DNA of 8,915 nucleotides from Gallionella sp. UBA6045 (GTDB taxonomy: Bacteria > Pseudomonadota > Gammaproteobacteria > Burkholderiales > Gallionellaceae): the NCBI GenBank assembly GCA_002429165.1, contig DIYV01000031.1, positions 32,693 to 41,607 on the forward strand, written 5' to 3'. Made by a program: the position numbers and the translations under genes. Positions 1-5,839 of this stretch are shown piece after piece (position 1 is the first letter of the stretch; every line of letters starts with the position of its first letter). Below the pieces are notes generated by a model. That model was not told the origin of the DNA and searched no databases. It saw only the letters and a program-made list of their open reading frames with translations.

Positions 1-152
1 CCCGTCACAAAATCGGGAAATGCGAGCTTTGCCGCATTAAAAGATCCCAATCCTGTACCGATAACGAACCAGACTATGGATGAAAACCCGAAGAAAACCG
101 CCGCTGAACCAGACGGTATGTCCTCGTTCTTGGCAAATAGATATTTAAGCAT
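1..152 (-). CDS. Probable heme-copper oxidase subunit I, N-terminal part (cut by window edge)
   Basis: Fifty codons are visible before the gene runs off the left edge. The ATG follows a very strong ribosome binding site (GGGAGGGG, about 6 nt upstream), which fixes the start. The protein opens with a short polar stretch (MLKYLFAKNEDIPSG) and enters a first hydrophobic helix at about residues 18-36 (VWFVIGTGLG), followed by KLAFPDF. A first helix ending in an FPDF-like turn resembles the N-terminus of cbb3/NorB-like heme-copper oxidase subunit I proteins. This is family resemblance only, because the diagnostic heme and copper histidines lie outside the window. It is the last visible gene of a leftward cluster behind two small membrane proteins, with a 32-bp gap. 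A small accessory subunit next to the catalytic subunit is common in such oxidases. Another polytopic membrane protein remains possible. Confidence 0.55.
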   Translation of the reverse strand, partial: MLKYLFAKNEDIPSGSAAVFFGFSSIVWFVIGTGLGSFNAAKLAFPDFVT

Positions 153-184
153 GTACTACCCCTCCCTCAAATCGAATGAACACA

Positions 185-295
185 CTAGTGATGATTGGCT
201 TCATCTTTTCTTTCGTGTGGAACAATGATGTACCACGATAGCAACATACTCGAAAACGCCAACAGCACTCCAAGTGATCCCGCAATTAAAGCCAT
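185..295 (-). CDS. 36-residue single-helix membrane protein
   Basis: This is a tiny gene supported by a good ribosome binding site (AGGGGAAG, 6 nt before the ATG) and by tight placement between two co-oriented genes. The product has one hydrophobic helix at about residues 2-25 (ending LLSWYIIV). A short, charged, histidine-ended tail follows (PHERKDEANHH), which by charge bias would face the cytoplasm or carry the regulatory part. Its size and layout recall the very small helper subunits of heme-copper oxidases (CcoQ-like or ba3 subunit IIa-like), and the next gene looks like oxidase subunit I. I do not recognise a specific family, so that role is inferred from context. It is easily missed by automatic annotation because of its length. 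Confidence 0.6.
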   Translation of the reverse strand: MALIAGSLGVLLAFSSMLLSWYIIVPHERKDEANHH

Positions 296-353
296 AACTA
301 CTTCCCCTTTAAAAAATAATAAATGTCAAACGAACAAGCTACACAACACACTA

Positions 354-632
354 TTAGCCGGCCGCTTGCTCCAATTTATCATGGCGAGTCAATCCCACCA
401 CCAGAATCACAACGAAAGCAAAGCCAAAAATAATCATCGCCCAATCAATAAATCCGGTAAATGTCGAAGGATCATAGGCAGTCATGCCTGGGCCGCCCCA
501 TTTCGCGAACCCCCCGCGCCCCAACAGGCACATCAAGGTTGCGCCAAACACGCTGCCATTCCCCATACCAGTCAACATCCCGCCTATGATAATAGTCCAG
601 AAGGATCGAGATGTTATCGACTTTGTACCCAT
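354..632 (-). CDS. Small two-helix membrane protein of the oxidase-like cluster
   Basis: The protein has 92 residues starting MGTKSITSRSFW. That start is preferred over an in-frame one 11 codons upstream because AGGGGA lies 7 nt before it. There are two hydrophobic segments, at about residues 12-36 (IIIGGMLTGMGNG to LMCLL) and 63-84 (DWAMIIFGFAFVVILVVGL). They are joined by a glycine-rich loop (GRGGFAKWGGPG), and the C-terminus is short and charged (TRHDKLEQAAG). No heme- or metal-binding motif stands out, and I do not recognise the family. The gene is first in a leftward set with the 36-residue protein (58-bp gap) and the probable oxidase subunit I. An accessory or assembly subunit of that oxidase is the simplest guess. 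Upstream lies a possible FNR-controlled promoter. Confidence 0.65.
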   Translation of the reverse strand: MGTKSITSRSFWTIIIGGMLTGMGNGSVFGATLMCLLGRGGFAKWGGPGMTAYDPSTFTGFIDWAMIIFGFAFVVILVVGLTRHDKLEQAAG

Positions 633-762
633 GTGAAATCCCCTTTTAAAGTTATTTATAATCAAGACGTCATTACAATGAAAGCTAAAAACACAAGAAT
701 ATCAACTACATAAACGCTTTAGCCTCCATCCAAATTAAAACATCGTGTGAATTGTCCCATAC

Positions 763-811
763 ACGGCGTAACATAACTGCAAACGCGCATCAATGCACTG
801 ACATGGATCAA
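763..811 (-). promoter_or_regulatory. Candidate FNR-dependent promoter for the leftward oxidase-like cluster
   Basis: On the minus strand, TTGAT-CCAT-GTCAG (811 to 798) matches the FNR consensus TTGAT-N4-ATCAA at 8 of 10 positions, with one perfect half site. TATGTT (775 to 770) could serve as a -10 element. That puts the start near 763, and the box centre (804.5) at about -41.5, the classical position for FNR class II activation. The leader would then be about 130 nt. An FNR-family gene lies directly upstream. An 8/10 match is not rare in AT-rich DNA, so the support comes mainly from the spacing. Confidence 0.35.
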
Positions 812-826
812 CCAAACTACATTTAA

Positions 827-862
827 TTGGAGGCTGCATATCCGAACAATATGCTTGGAGGC
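827..862. repeat. Stem-loop framed by an 8-bp direct repeat, downstream of the FNR gene
   Basis: TTGGAGGC occurs at 827-834 and again at 855-862. Between the copies lies a 6-bp inverted repeat, GCATAT (836-841) and ATATGC (849-854), with a 7-nt loop. It sits 15 bp past the stop of the leftward FNR-like gene. A terminator is possible, but the stem is AT-rich and no clear T run follows in either direction, so its role is unknown. Confidence 0.4.
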
Positions 863-877
863 CGCGTCGTGTGGATG

Positions 878-1639
878 CTAGCCGCGAGCGATGTTATTGA
901 GTCGATCCAGATCGAGCAGTTGCACTTGTCGCTGTTTGGTGGCCAGCAGCCCCTCGCTCTGGAAACGGGTAAATACGCGGCACACTGTCTCTTCGGCTAT
1001 GCCGAGGTAATTACCGATATCGCTGCGCGACATGCTCAGGTTAAATTCGGTGGGTGAATAATTGCGCCTCCGGAAGCGTTGAGATAAGCTCAGAAGCAAG
1101 GTAGCCAAACGTTCGTCAGCACTCTTCTTGCCCAGCAACAGCATCAACTCCTGATTGTCGAGAATTTCCCGGCTCAAAATCTTGAGCATCTGTTGTCGTA
1201 TGGTTGGAATTTCCTTGCTGTAAACTTCCAGCACCTCAATGGGAACTTCGCACACCATCGTGGTTTCCAGCGCCATGGCTTCGGTGGTGAAGTAATGGGC
1301 TGCGATAGCTCCCAAACCTAGCAGTTCACCGGCAATATGGAAGCCTGTAATCTGCATCCGACCATTTTTTGTCAGGACATAAGTCTTGACGGAACCGCTG
1401 CGAACCGCATAGATGGTCCGCACAGGTTCATCTGTTCTATAGAGCAACTCACCGCGTTCGAACAATCTGCGGTTTCTGACTATCGTTTCCGGCAGGCGCA
1501 GATCCACATCGGGTCCATTCACCTCCTTGCATAAACCATAGATTCCGCAATCATTGCAGCTGATCGGACTGCAAAAATCATTGTCCGCAGCGCGTGCAAG
1601 GACTGACTCGTTTGGCCTCATTCGTACAATAGCCGTCAT
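878..1639 (-). CDS. fnr: FNR-family oxygen-responsive transcription regulator
   Basis: This is a 253-residue Crp/Fnr-family regulator, close to the usual length of about 250. The N-terminus carries the cysteines of an oxygen-labile [4Fe-4S] cluster: C23, C28, C31 and C37 in CSPISCNDCGIYGLC. C130 lies in MVCEVPIEVLE, matching E. coli FNR Cys122. A cyclic-nucleotide-like beta-barrel (about 50-135) and a dimerisation helix (about 143-170) follow. The C-terminal helix-turn-helix (about 203-232, SRSDIGNYLGIAEETVCRVF) completes the protein. The recognition helix reads E217-T-V-C220-R221 where E. coli FNR has E-x-x-S-R; the Glu and Arg that read the TTGAT half site are kept, but Ser is replaced by Cys. 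The ATG start is chosen over a GTG 7 codons upstream because GGGAGA lies about 6 nt before it. It lies between the oxidase-like cluster and the hox operon and could regulate either. An 8/10 FNR-like site at 1701-1714 may allow autoregulation. Confidence 0.9.
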   Translation of the reverse strand: MTAIVRMRPNESVLARAADNDFCSPISCNDCGIYGLCKEVNGPDVDLRLPETIVRNRRLFERGELLYRTDEPVRTIYAVRSGSVKTYVLTKNGRMQITGFHIAGELLGLGAIAAHYFTTEAMALETTMVCEVPIEVLEVYSKEIPTIRQQMLKILSREILDNQELMLLLGKKSADERLATLLLSLSQRFRRRNYSPTEFNLSMSRSDIGNYLGIAEETVCRVFTRFQSEGLLATKQRQVQLLDLDRLNNIARG

Positions 1640-2297
1640 TAAGTTCTCCCGCCTAATCACACTGCATCATGCGCAATTGCAGCATTACCGGCACCGCAAG
1701 TTGATCAGAAGCAGATAACGTGTCACTTTAACCGAAAACACTGTCCGTAGCAATTCCGTCCAGCCTTTGAATTAGCCAACTTTACAAAGCCAACTTTCAT
1801 TTGTTGACACCCCAAAAAAGTAGCGCTTCAAAGTTAAATTCACACAACAAAACCATGGGCAGTTTCGCGAAAGTCTTTGATCTTGCTTGGCAGAATTAAG
1901 AGTTCATGATCACGATGACGCGAAATGCCAAACCAATATTTCAAGTTTGTATTTCATGACTACTCTGAAAATTATTATGCGCCATCGCACATAGTTAAAG
2001 TTGTATCATTTTGTAACAGGCGCCACTCCCGAATTTTATTTTAATCCATGTCGACAACCAAAGCTCAAGGGTAGACTGAAGCCAGTCTGCGCTTGATTTA
2101 CCTTGGATCGCAACTGACAACCCAGGTAGAAATCGGCAATACTTTGCTTATGTAACATGAGATTCTGTTAGGAAAAATTGAGCAATTATTCATTACTCCC
2201 GGCACTCTCCCATCTGCCGTTGAATTCGAAAAAGATAACTTTAAAGAAGATTAGCCATGAGCCCAACAAGCCGGACTATTACATCTGCGCAAGTTAA
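1640..2297. other. AT-rich intergenic region between fnr and the hox operon
   Basis: No convincing gene is seen on either strand. Small signals are present: an FNR-like site TTGAT-CAGA-AGCAG at 1701-1714; a 10-bp direct repeat AGCCAACTTT at 1774-1783 and 1788-1797 (14-bp period); a perfect TTGACA at 1804-1809 without a good -10; and a 6-bp hairpin AGACTG-AAGC-CAGTCT at 2073-2088. The divergent promoters of fnr and the hox operon should lie here or just downstream, but I cannot place them firmly. An ATG at 2257 opens only a short frame with a weak ribosome binding site and no recognisable product. Confidence 0.5.
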
Positions 2298-2540
2298 AGC
2301 CATATCTCCGACGAGGCTGTCCGCAAAGTCGCCGCGCATCTCGGCTTGCCGGTCAGCCAGATAGAATCGGCAATCGAGTTTTATTCCTTGAGTTTGTACA
2401 AATCCCCACGTCGACGCTACAACATCCTGCTCAGCAACTGCACCAGTTGCGGATACAAAGCGGCATGCGAAAACCTGCTGCATCTGCTCTGTGGTCGAGC
2501 GCTTGAAAAAGAGACTGGCAGTGTATCCACTGCACGATAG
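2298..2540 (+). pseudogene. hoxE: Remnant of a NuoE/HoxE-like [2Fe-2S] diaphorase subunit gene
   Basis: The open frame encodes the middle of a NuoE-family thioredoxin-like protein: ISDEAVRKVAAHLGLPV, then IESAIEFYSL, then RRRYNILLSNCTSCGYKAACENLLHLLCG. This matches the family pattern of a YISDEAV start to the helical region, the FYSL turn, and the strand leading to the first cluster cysteines. The gene is broken at both ends. In-frame TAA at 2295-2297 sits where about 30-40 N-terminal residues should be, and TAG at 2538-2540 comes before the second Cys-x3-Cys pair. Of the first cysteine pair only the second Cys (in TSC) aligns well. Intact family members have about 160 residues; only 80 remain. 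The same region exists as the N-terminal domain of the downstream HoxF, so this is either a decayed hoxE or a decayed partial duplicate of the hoxF 5' end. A sequencing error could explain one stop but not the missing parts at both ends. Confidence 0.65.
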
Positions 2541-2652
2541 CTCATTGGCGCTGGCACGATTATTCCGCTAGTATGAACACTGCAGCAACGGCCTCATTGC
2601 AATGTTGTAACGGGCTGTGGGAATGATGGAGCTTTCATCCGGGATCCGTTTT

Positions 2653-4455
2653 ATGCCGACCGAAGTTGGTTTAAGCACTGCTTGTCTGGACCCGATACTC
2701 GGGCGCCACGGCCATGATGCGTCCAACCTGCTGCAGATATTGCGCGAGTTGCAGGATTGCATCGGCTATCTGCCCGCCGATGCCATTACTTACCTTGCCG
2801 ATAAACTTGCCATTCCGCGAGTTCGAATCGAGAGCGTGGCATCTTTCTACTCCTTCCTGAATCTGCAACCCCGCGGCGAGTATCGCGTGCTGTTCTCGGA
2901 CAATATTACCGACCGCATGCTGGGCAGTGCCGAGCTGATGCAGCAGATGTGCCAACAATTGTGGGCTGAGCCCGGCAAGGTGTCGGAAGATGGTCTGGTC
3001 AGCATCAATACCACCTCCTGCACCGGCATGTGCGACCAGGGTCCGGCGCTGCTGGTGAATGGCCGTGCGATCACGCGTCTCACGCACCAGCGCGTGCAGG
3101 AGATCGGACAACTGATCAGAAACCACACGCAGCTGGACGAATGGCCTGCCGATTTTTTCCGGGTCGAGGACAACATCCGCCGCAGCGACCTGATGCTGGA
3201 CAACAGGCTGGCACCGGGCGAGGTGCTGCGCGCGGCGCTTGCTCTTGGCGCTGACAAGATAGTCGAGGCGATCAAGCAATCCGCTCTGCGCGGGCGCGGC
3301 GGGGCGGGTTTCCCCACCGGCCTGAAATGGGAAAGCTGCCGCAATGCAAAGGGCAGCGAGCATTACGTGGTGTGCAACGCCGACGAGGGCGAGCCCGGTA
3401 CGTTCAAGGATCGCGTGCTGCTGACCCGTCAGGCCGACCTGGTGTTCGATGGCATGACGCTGTGCGCGCTGGCTGTCGGCGCGAAGCAGGGATTCCTGTA
3501 CCTGCGCGGAGAATATCAATACCTGCTCGAACCGCTCGAAACCGTGTTGCAGCGCCGCCGCGATGCGAATCTGCTGGGTACGAACATACTCGGCCAGCCT
3601 TCCTTCGATTTCGACATAAAGATACATCTCGGTGCGGGCGCCTATATATGCGGCGAGGAATCCGCGCTGATCGAATCGCTGGAAGGCAAGCGAGGCGTGC
3701 CGCGCAACCGCCCGCCATTCCCGGTGACGCACGGCTACATGCAGCAGCCGACAGCGGTGGATAACGTCGAGACCTTCTGCCAGTCTGTGCTGGCGTTGCA
3801 CATGGGCGCTGAGAAATATCGTGCCATCGGTACGGAAAAATCCGCCGGCAGCAAATTGATCTCGGTATCCGGCGACTGTCCGCTTCCCGGCATCTACGAA
3901 TATCCGTTCGGCGTTTCGGTGCGCGAAATGCTGCAGAACTGCGGCGCGGTGAATACGCGCGCGGTGCAGGTCAGCGGGCCTTCCGGTGTGTGCGTCGCCG
4001 AAAGCGAGTTCGACCGCAAGCTGGGCTTCGAGGATTTGCCGACCGCCGGGGCATTCATGGTGTTCGACGACAGCCGCGACATGTTCGAGGTGGCACGCAA
4101 TTTCGTGCATTTTTTTGCGCATGAGAGTTGCGGCTTCTGCACGCCGTGCCGCGTCGGCACCTCGATGCTGAAGCAGACCATGGACAAGGTCGCCGCCGGG
4201 CATGGCACGCAATACGATCTGCGCGAAATCGAAAACCTCGACCGCGTGCTGCAAACCGGCTCGCATTGCGGGCTGGGACACACCGCCTGCAACCCGGTGC
4301 TGCACACGCTCAAGCATTTCCGTCCCGCCTACGAGAGCCGTCTGAAGTCGCTGGACTTCGAACCTGCCTTCGATCTCGACGGCGCATTGGCGCGCGCCAG
4401 GCAGATGACCGGGCGCGACGATGCGGGGGCACACCTGAAACCGGAGGGCGCATGA
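2653..4455 (+). CDS. hoxF: NAD-reducing hydrogenase, diaphorase large subunit HoxF
   Basis: HoxF carries FMN, the NAD(H) site and an iron-sulfur cluster. It moves electrons between NAD(H) and the HoxU clusters of the cytoplasmic bidirectional [NiFe]-hydrogenase. From ATG 2653 it has 600 residues (Ralstonia HoxF about 602). Residues about 22-150 form a NuoE-like domain; only the second cysteine pair remains (C123, C127), and the first is absent around residues 79-89, so its [2Fe-2S] cluster is probably lost. The NuoF-like part has GRGGAGF (214-220) and NADEGEPGTF (242-251) for nucleotide and FMN binding, plus GAGAYICGEESALIE. Cys493, Cys496, Cys499 and Cys539 bind a [4Fe-4S] cluster. The start is uncertain: GGGA lies 8 nt before 2653, and the length fits the Ralstonia protein, but in-frame GTG 2617, ATG 2623 and ATG 2626 would add 9-12 residues. 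The stop overlaps hoxU by 4 nt. Confidence 0.93.
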   Translation: MPTEVGLSTACLDPILGRHGHDASNLLQILRELQDCIGYLPADAITYLADKLAIPRVRIESVASFYSFLNLQPRGEYRVLFSDNITDRMLGSAELMQQMCQQLWAEPGKVSEDGLVSINTTSCTGMCDQGPALLVNGRAITRLTHQRVQEIGQLIRNHTQLDEWPADFFRVEDNIRRSDLMLDNRLAPGEVLRAALALGADKIVEAIKQSALRGRGGAGFPTGLKWESCRNAKGSEHYVVCNADEGEPGTFKDRVLLTRQADLVFDGMTLCALAVGAKQGFLYLRGEYQYLLEPLETVLQRRRDANLLGTNILGQPSFDFDIKIHLGAGAYICGEESALIESLEGKRGVPRNRPPFPVTHGYMQQPTAVDNVETFCQSVLALHMGAEKYRAIGTEKSAGSKLISVSGDCPLPGIYEYPFGVSVREMLQNCGAVNTRAVQVSGPSGVCVAESEFDRKLGFEDLPTAGAFMVFDDSRDMFEVARNFVHFFAHESCGFCTPCRVGTSMLKQTMDKVAAGHGTQYDLREIENLDRVLQTGSHCGLGHTACNPVLHTLKHFRPAYESRLKSLDFEPAFDLDGALARARQMTGRDDAGAHLKPEGA

Positions 4456-5204
4456 CCGACACCTTTCAACTCGACGGCGCAACCGTCCCATTCGAGGAAG
4501 GCCAAACCGTGCTGCAAGCCGCGTTAGCCGCTGGACAATATATTCCGCACCTGTGCTATCACCCGGAATTCAAGCCGCACGGCAGTTGCAAACTGTGCAC
4601 GATCAAGGTCAACGGGCGTACCGCTGCGTCATGCACGATGCCAGCTGGAGCCGGACTCAATGTCGAAAGCGACACAGAAGAACTGAATGTGCTGCGCAGC
4701 ACTTTGGTGCAGATGCTGTTCGCCGAGGGCAACCATTTCTGCCCGTCATGCGAGAAAAGCGGCAACTGCATGTTGCAGGCGCTGGGTTATGATCTTGAAG
4801 TGCACACCGCAGGCTTCCGACACATGTACCCGGACAGGCCGGTGGATGCCTCGCACCCCGACATCCTGCTCGACTTCAACCGCTGCATCCTGTGCGAGCT
4901 GTGCGTGCGAGCCTCGAGCGAAGTGGATGGCAAGAACGTATTCGCATTATCCGGGCGCGGGATCACCAAGCACCTGATCGTCAACGCGGAATCGGGCCTG
5001 TTGAAGGACACCGACATCGCGCTTACCGACAAGGCGATGCAGGTCTGCCCGGTCGGCGTGATACTGAAAAAAGGCGTTGGTTTTAGTGTGCCGATCGGCG
5101 AACGCCGCTACGACAAGAGCCCGATCAGCGCGCAGGCGCTGCAGGATGCGCCGCGCGGTCCTGAGGCCAGTGGAAATTGTGATGCTTGCGAAGATGCGCC
5201 ATGA
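4452..5204 (+). CDS. hoxU: NAD-reducing hydrogenase, diaphorase small subunit HoxU
   Basis: This iron-sulfur electron-transfer subunit joins the HoxF flavin site to the hydrogenase module; it corresponds to the N-terminal part of NuoG. It has 250 residues, slightly longer than Ralstonia HoxU (about 234). A plant-type ferredoxin [2Fe-2S] domain uses C35, C46, C49 and C61. A NuoG-type region, H95-F-C97-P-S-C100 with C106 (NHFCPSCEKSGNC), binds a histidine-coordinated [4Fe-4S] cluster. A further cluster motif CILCELC sits near residue 145, with a fourth Cys in QVCPVGVI. The C-terminal tail (ASGNCDACEDAP) is an extra, weakly conserved-looking extension. The ATG overlaps the hoxF stop (ATGA) and has GGAGG just upstream. 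The stop overlaps the hoxY start in the same way, implying translational coupling of the three subunits. Confidence 0.94.
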   Translation: MTDTFQLDGATVPFEEGQTVLQAALAAGQYIPHLCYHPEFKPHGSCKLCTIKVNGRTAASCTMPAGAGLNVESDTEELNVLRSTLVQMLFAEGNHFCPSCEKSGNCMLQALGYDLEVHTAGFRHMYPDRPVDASHPDILLDFNRCILCELCVRASSEVDGKNVFALSGRGITKHLIVNAESGLLKDTDIALTDKAMQVCPVGVILKKGVGFSVPIGERRYDKSPISAQALQDAPRGPEASGNCDACEDAP

Positions 5205-5746
5205 CAGAGAAGAAAAAACTCCGCATCGCGACGACGTCACTGGCCGGCTGTTTCGGCTGCCACATGTCATTCCTCGACATCGACGAACGGCTGTTCCCGC
5301 TGCTCGAACTGGTCGAATTCGACCGCTCCCCGCTGACCGACATCAAGCACTGCGGCCCTTGCGACATCGGGCTGGTCGAGGGCGGCATCTGCAACGCGGA
5401 GAACGTGCACGTGCTGCGCGAGTTCCGCAAGAACTGCAAGATCCTGATCGCCATCGGAGCCTGCGCGATCAACGGCGGCCTGCCCGCGCAGCGCAATCAT
5501 CTTGATCTGCGAAGTTGCCTCACCGAAGTGTATCTCACCGAACCGGGGCTGGCGCACGGCCACATCCCGAACGACCCTGAATTGCCGCTGCCGCTGGACA
5601 AGGTGCATCCGCTGCACGAAGTAGTGAAGATCGATTATTTCATTCCCGGCTGCCCGCCTTCGGGCGACGCGATCTGGAAATTCCTCACCGACCTGATTGC
5701 CGGCAAGACACCGGAACTGGGGTTTGGGTTGATTGAATATGACTAA
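5201..5746 (+). CDS. hoxY: NAD-reducing hydrogenase, small subunit HoxY
   Basis: HoxY is the small [NiFe]-hydrogenase subunit. It holds the single [4Fe-4S] cluster next to the nickel site and passes electrons to HoxU. It has 181 residues, short like other group 3d small subunits and lacking the export signal and extra clusters of membrane-bound enzymes, so it is cytoplasmic. The proximal cluster ligands are seen as C17 and C20 (LAGCFGCHMSFLDID), C88 (IGACAINGG) and C151 (PGCPPSGDAIW). Additional cysteines occur in HCGPCDIGLVEGGIC (51-64). The ATG at 5201 overlaps the hoxU stop (ATGA). An in-frame ATG 5 codons earlier is less likely because it would break the usual coupling. The ribosome binding site is weak, consistent with coupled translation. 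A 93-bp gap containing an inverted repeat separates it from hoxH. Confidence 0.94.
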   Translation: MTEKKKLRIATTSLAGCFGCHMSFLDIDERLFPLLELVEFDRSPLTDIKHCGPCDIGLVEGGICNAENVHVLREFRKNCKILIAIGACAINGGLPAQRNHLDLRSCLTEVYLTEPGLAHGHIPNDPELPLPLDKVHPLHEVVKIDYFIPGCPPSGDAIWKFLTDLIAGKTPELGFGLIEYD

Positions 5747-5756
5747 AAATACTTTA

Positions 5757-5824
5757 TCCACGAATAACACGAACCACACGAAAAAACCTGATTTAATTTT
5801 CGTGCCTTCCGTGTTTTTCGTGGA
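5757..5824. repeat. 68-bp inverted repeat with 9-nt internal period, between hoxY and hoxH
   Basis: Two 29-nt arms (5757-5785 and 5796-5824) with a 10-nt loop are complementary at about 23 of 29 positions, including an unbroken outer 8 bp (TCCACGAA/TTCGTGGA). Inside the left arm CACGAA recurs at 5759, 5768 and 5777. The right arm has TTCGTG at 5799 and 5817 with TCCGTG at 5808. The period is exactly 9 nt in both arms. Similar CACGAA-type palindromes are scattered between genes in various environmental bacteria, which is my recollection. In the transcript it would form a long hairpin just before the hoxH ribosome binding site at 5831. It could affect mRNA stability or hoxH expression; no T run follows, so it is not an obvious terminator. 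Confidence 0.85.
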
Positions 5825-5839
5825 CAGAATGAGGTGTAA

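Noticed and set aside
652..665. A second 8/10 FNR-like site (TTATTTATAATCAA)
   Set aside because: It lies only about 20 bp upstream of the start codon at 632 and next to the ribosome binding site, too close to activate a promoter for that gene. It is likely chance in AT-rich DNA.
706..729. A 7-codon frame in the leader of the leftward cluster (minus strand, MEAKAFM)
   Set aside because: It has no ribosome binding site and no regulatory codon pattern, so it is too short to support as an upstream peptide.
1804..1832. A sigma-70 promoter based on TTGACA at 1804-1809
   Set aside because: At 16-18 bp spacing the -10 position reads TTCAAA or similar, a poor match, so the promoter cannot be supported.
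2073..2088. A hairpin AGACTG-AAGC-CAGTCT read as a terminator
   Set aside because: The stem is only 6 bp, no T run follows, and no gene ends nearby.
2257..2364. A short gene starting at ATG 2257
   Set aside because: The ribosome binding site is weak, the product (35 residues, MSPTSRTITSAQ...) matches nothing, and it overlaps the NuoE-like remnant in another frame.
2671..4491. A 606-codon open frame antisense to hoxF
   Set aside because: It lies wholly opposite a well-supported gene, has no recognisable domain, and reflects GC-rich codon bias on the other strand.
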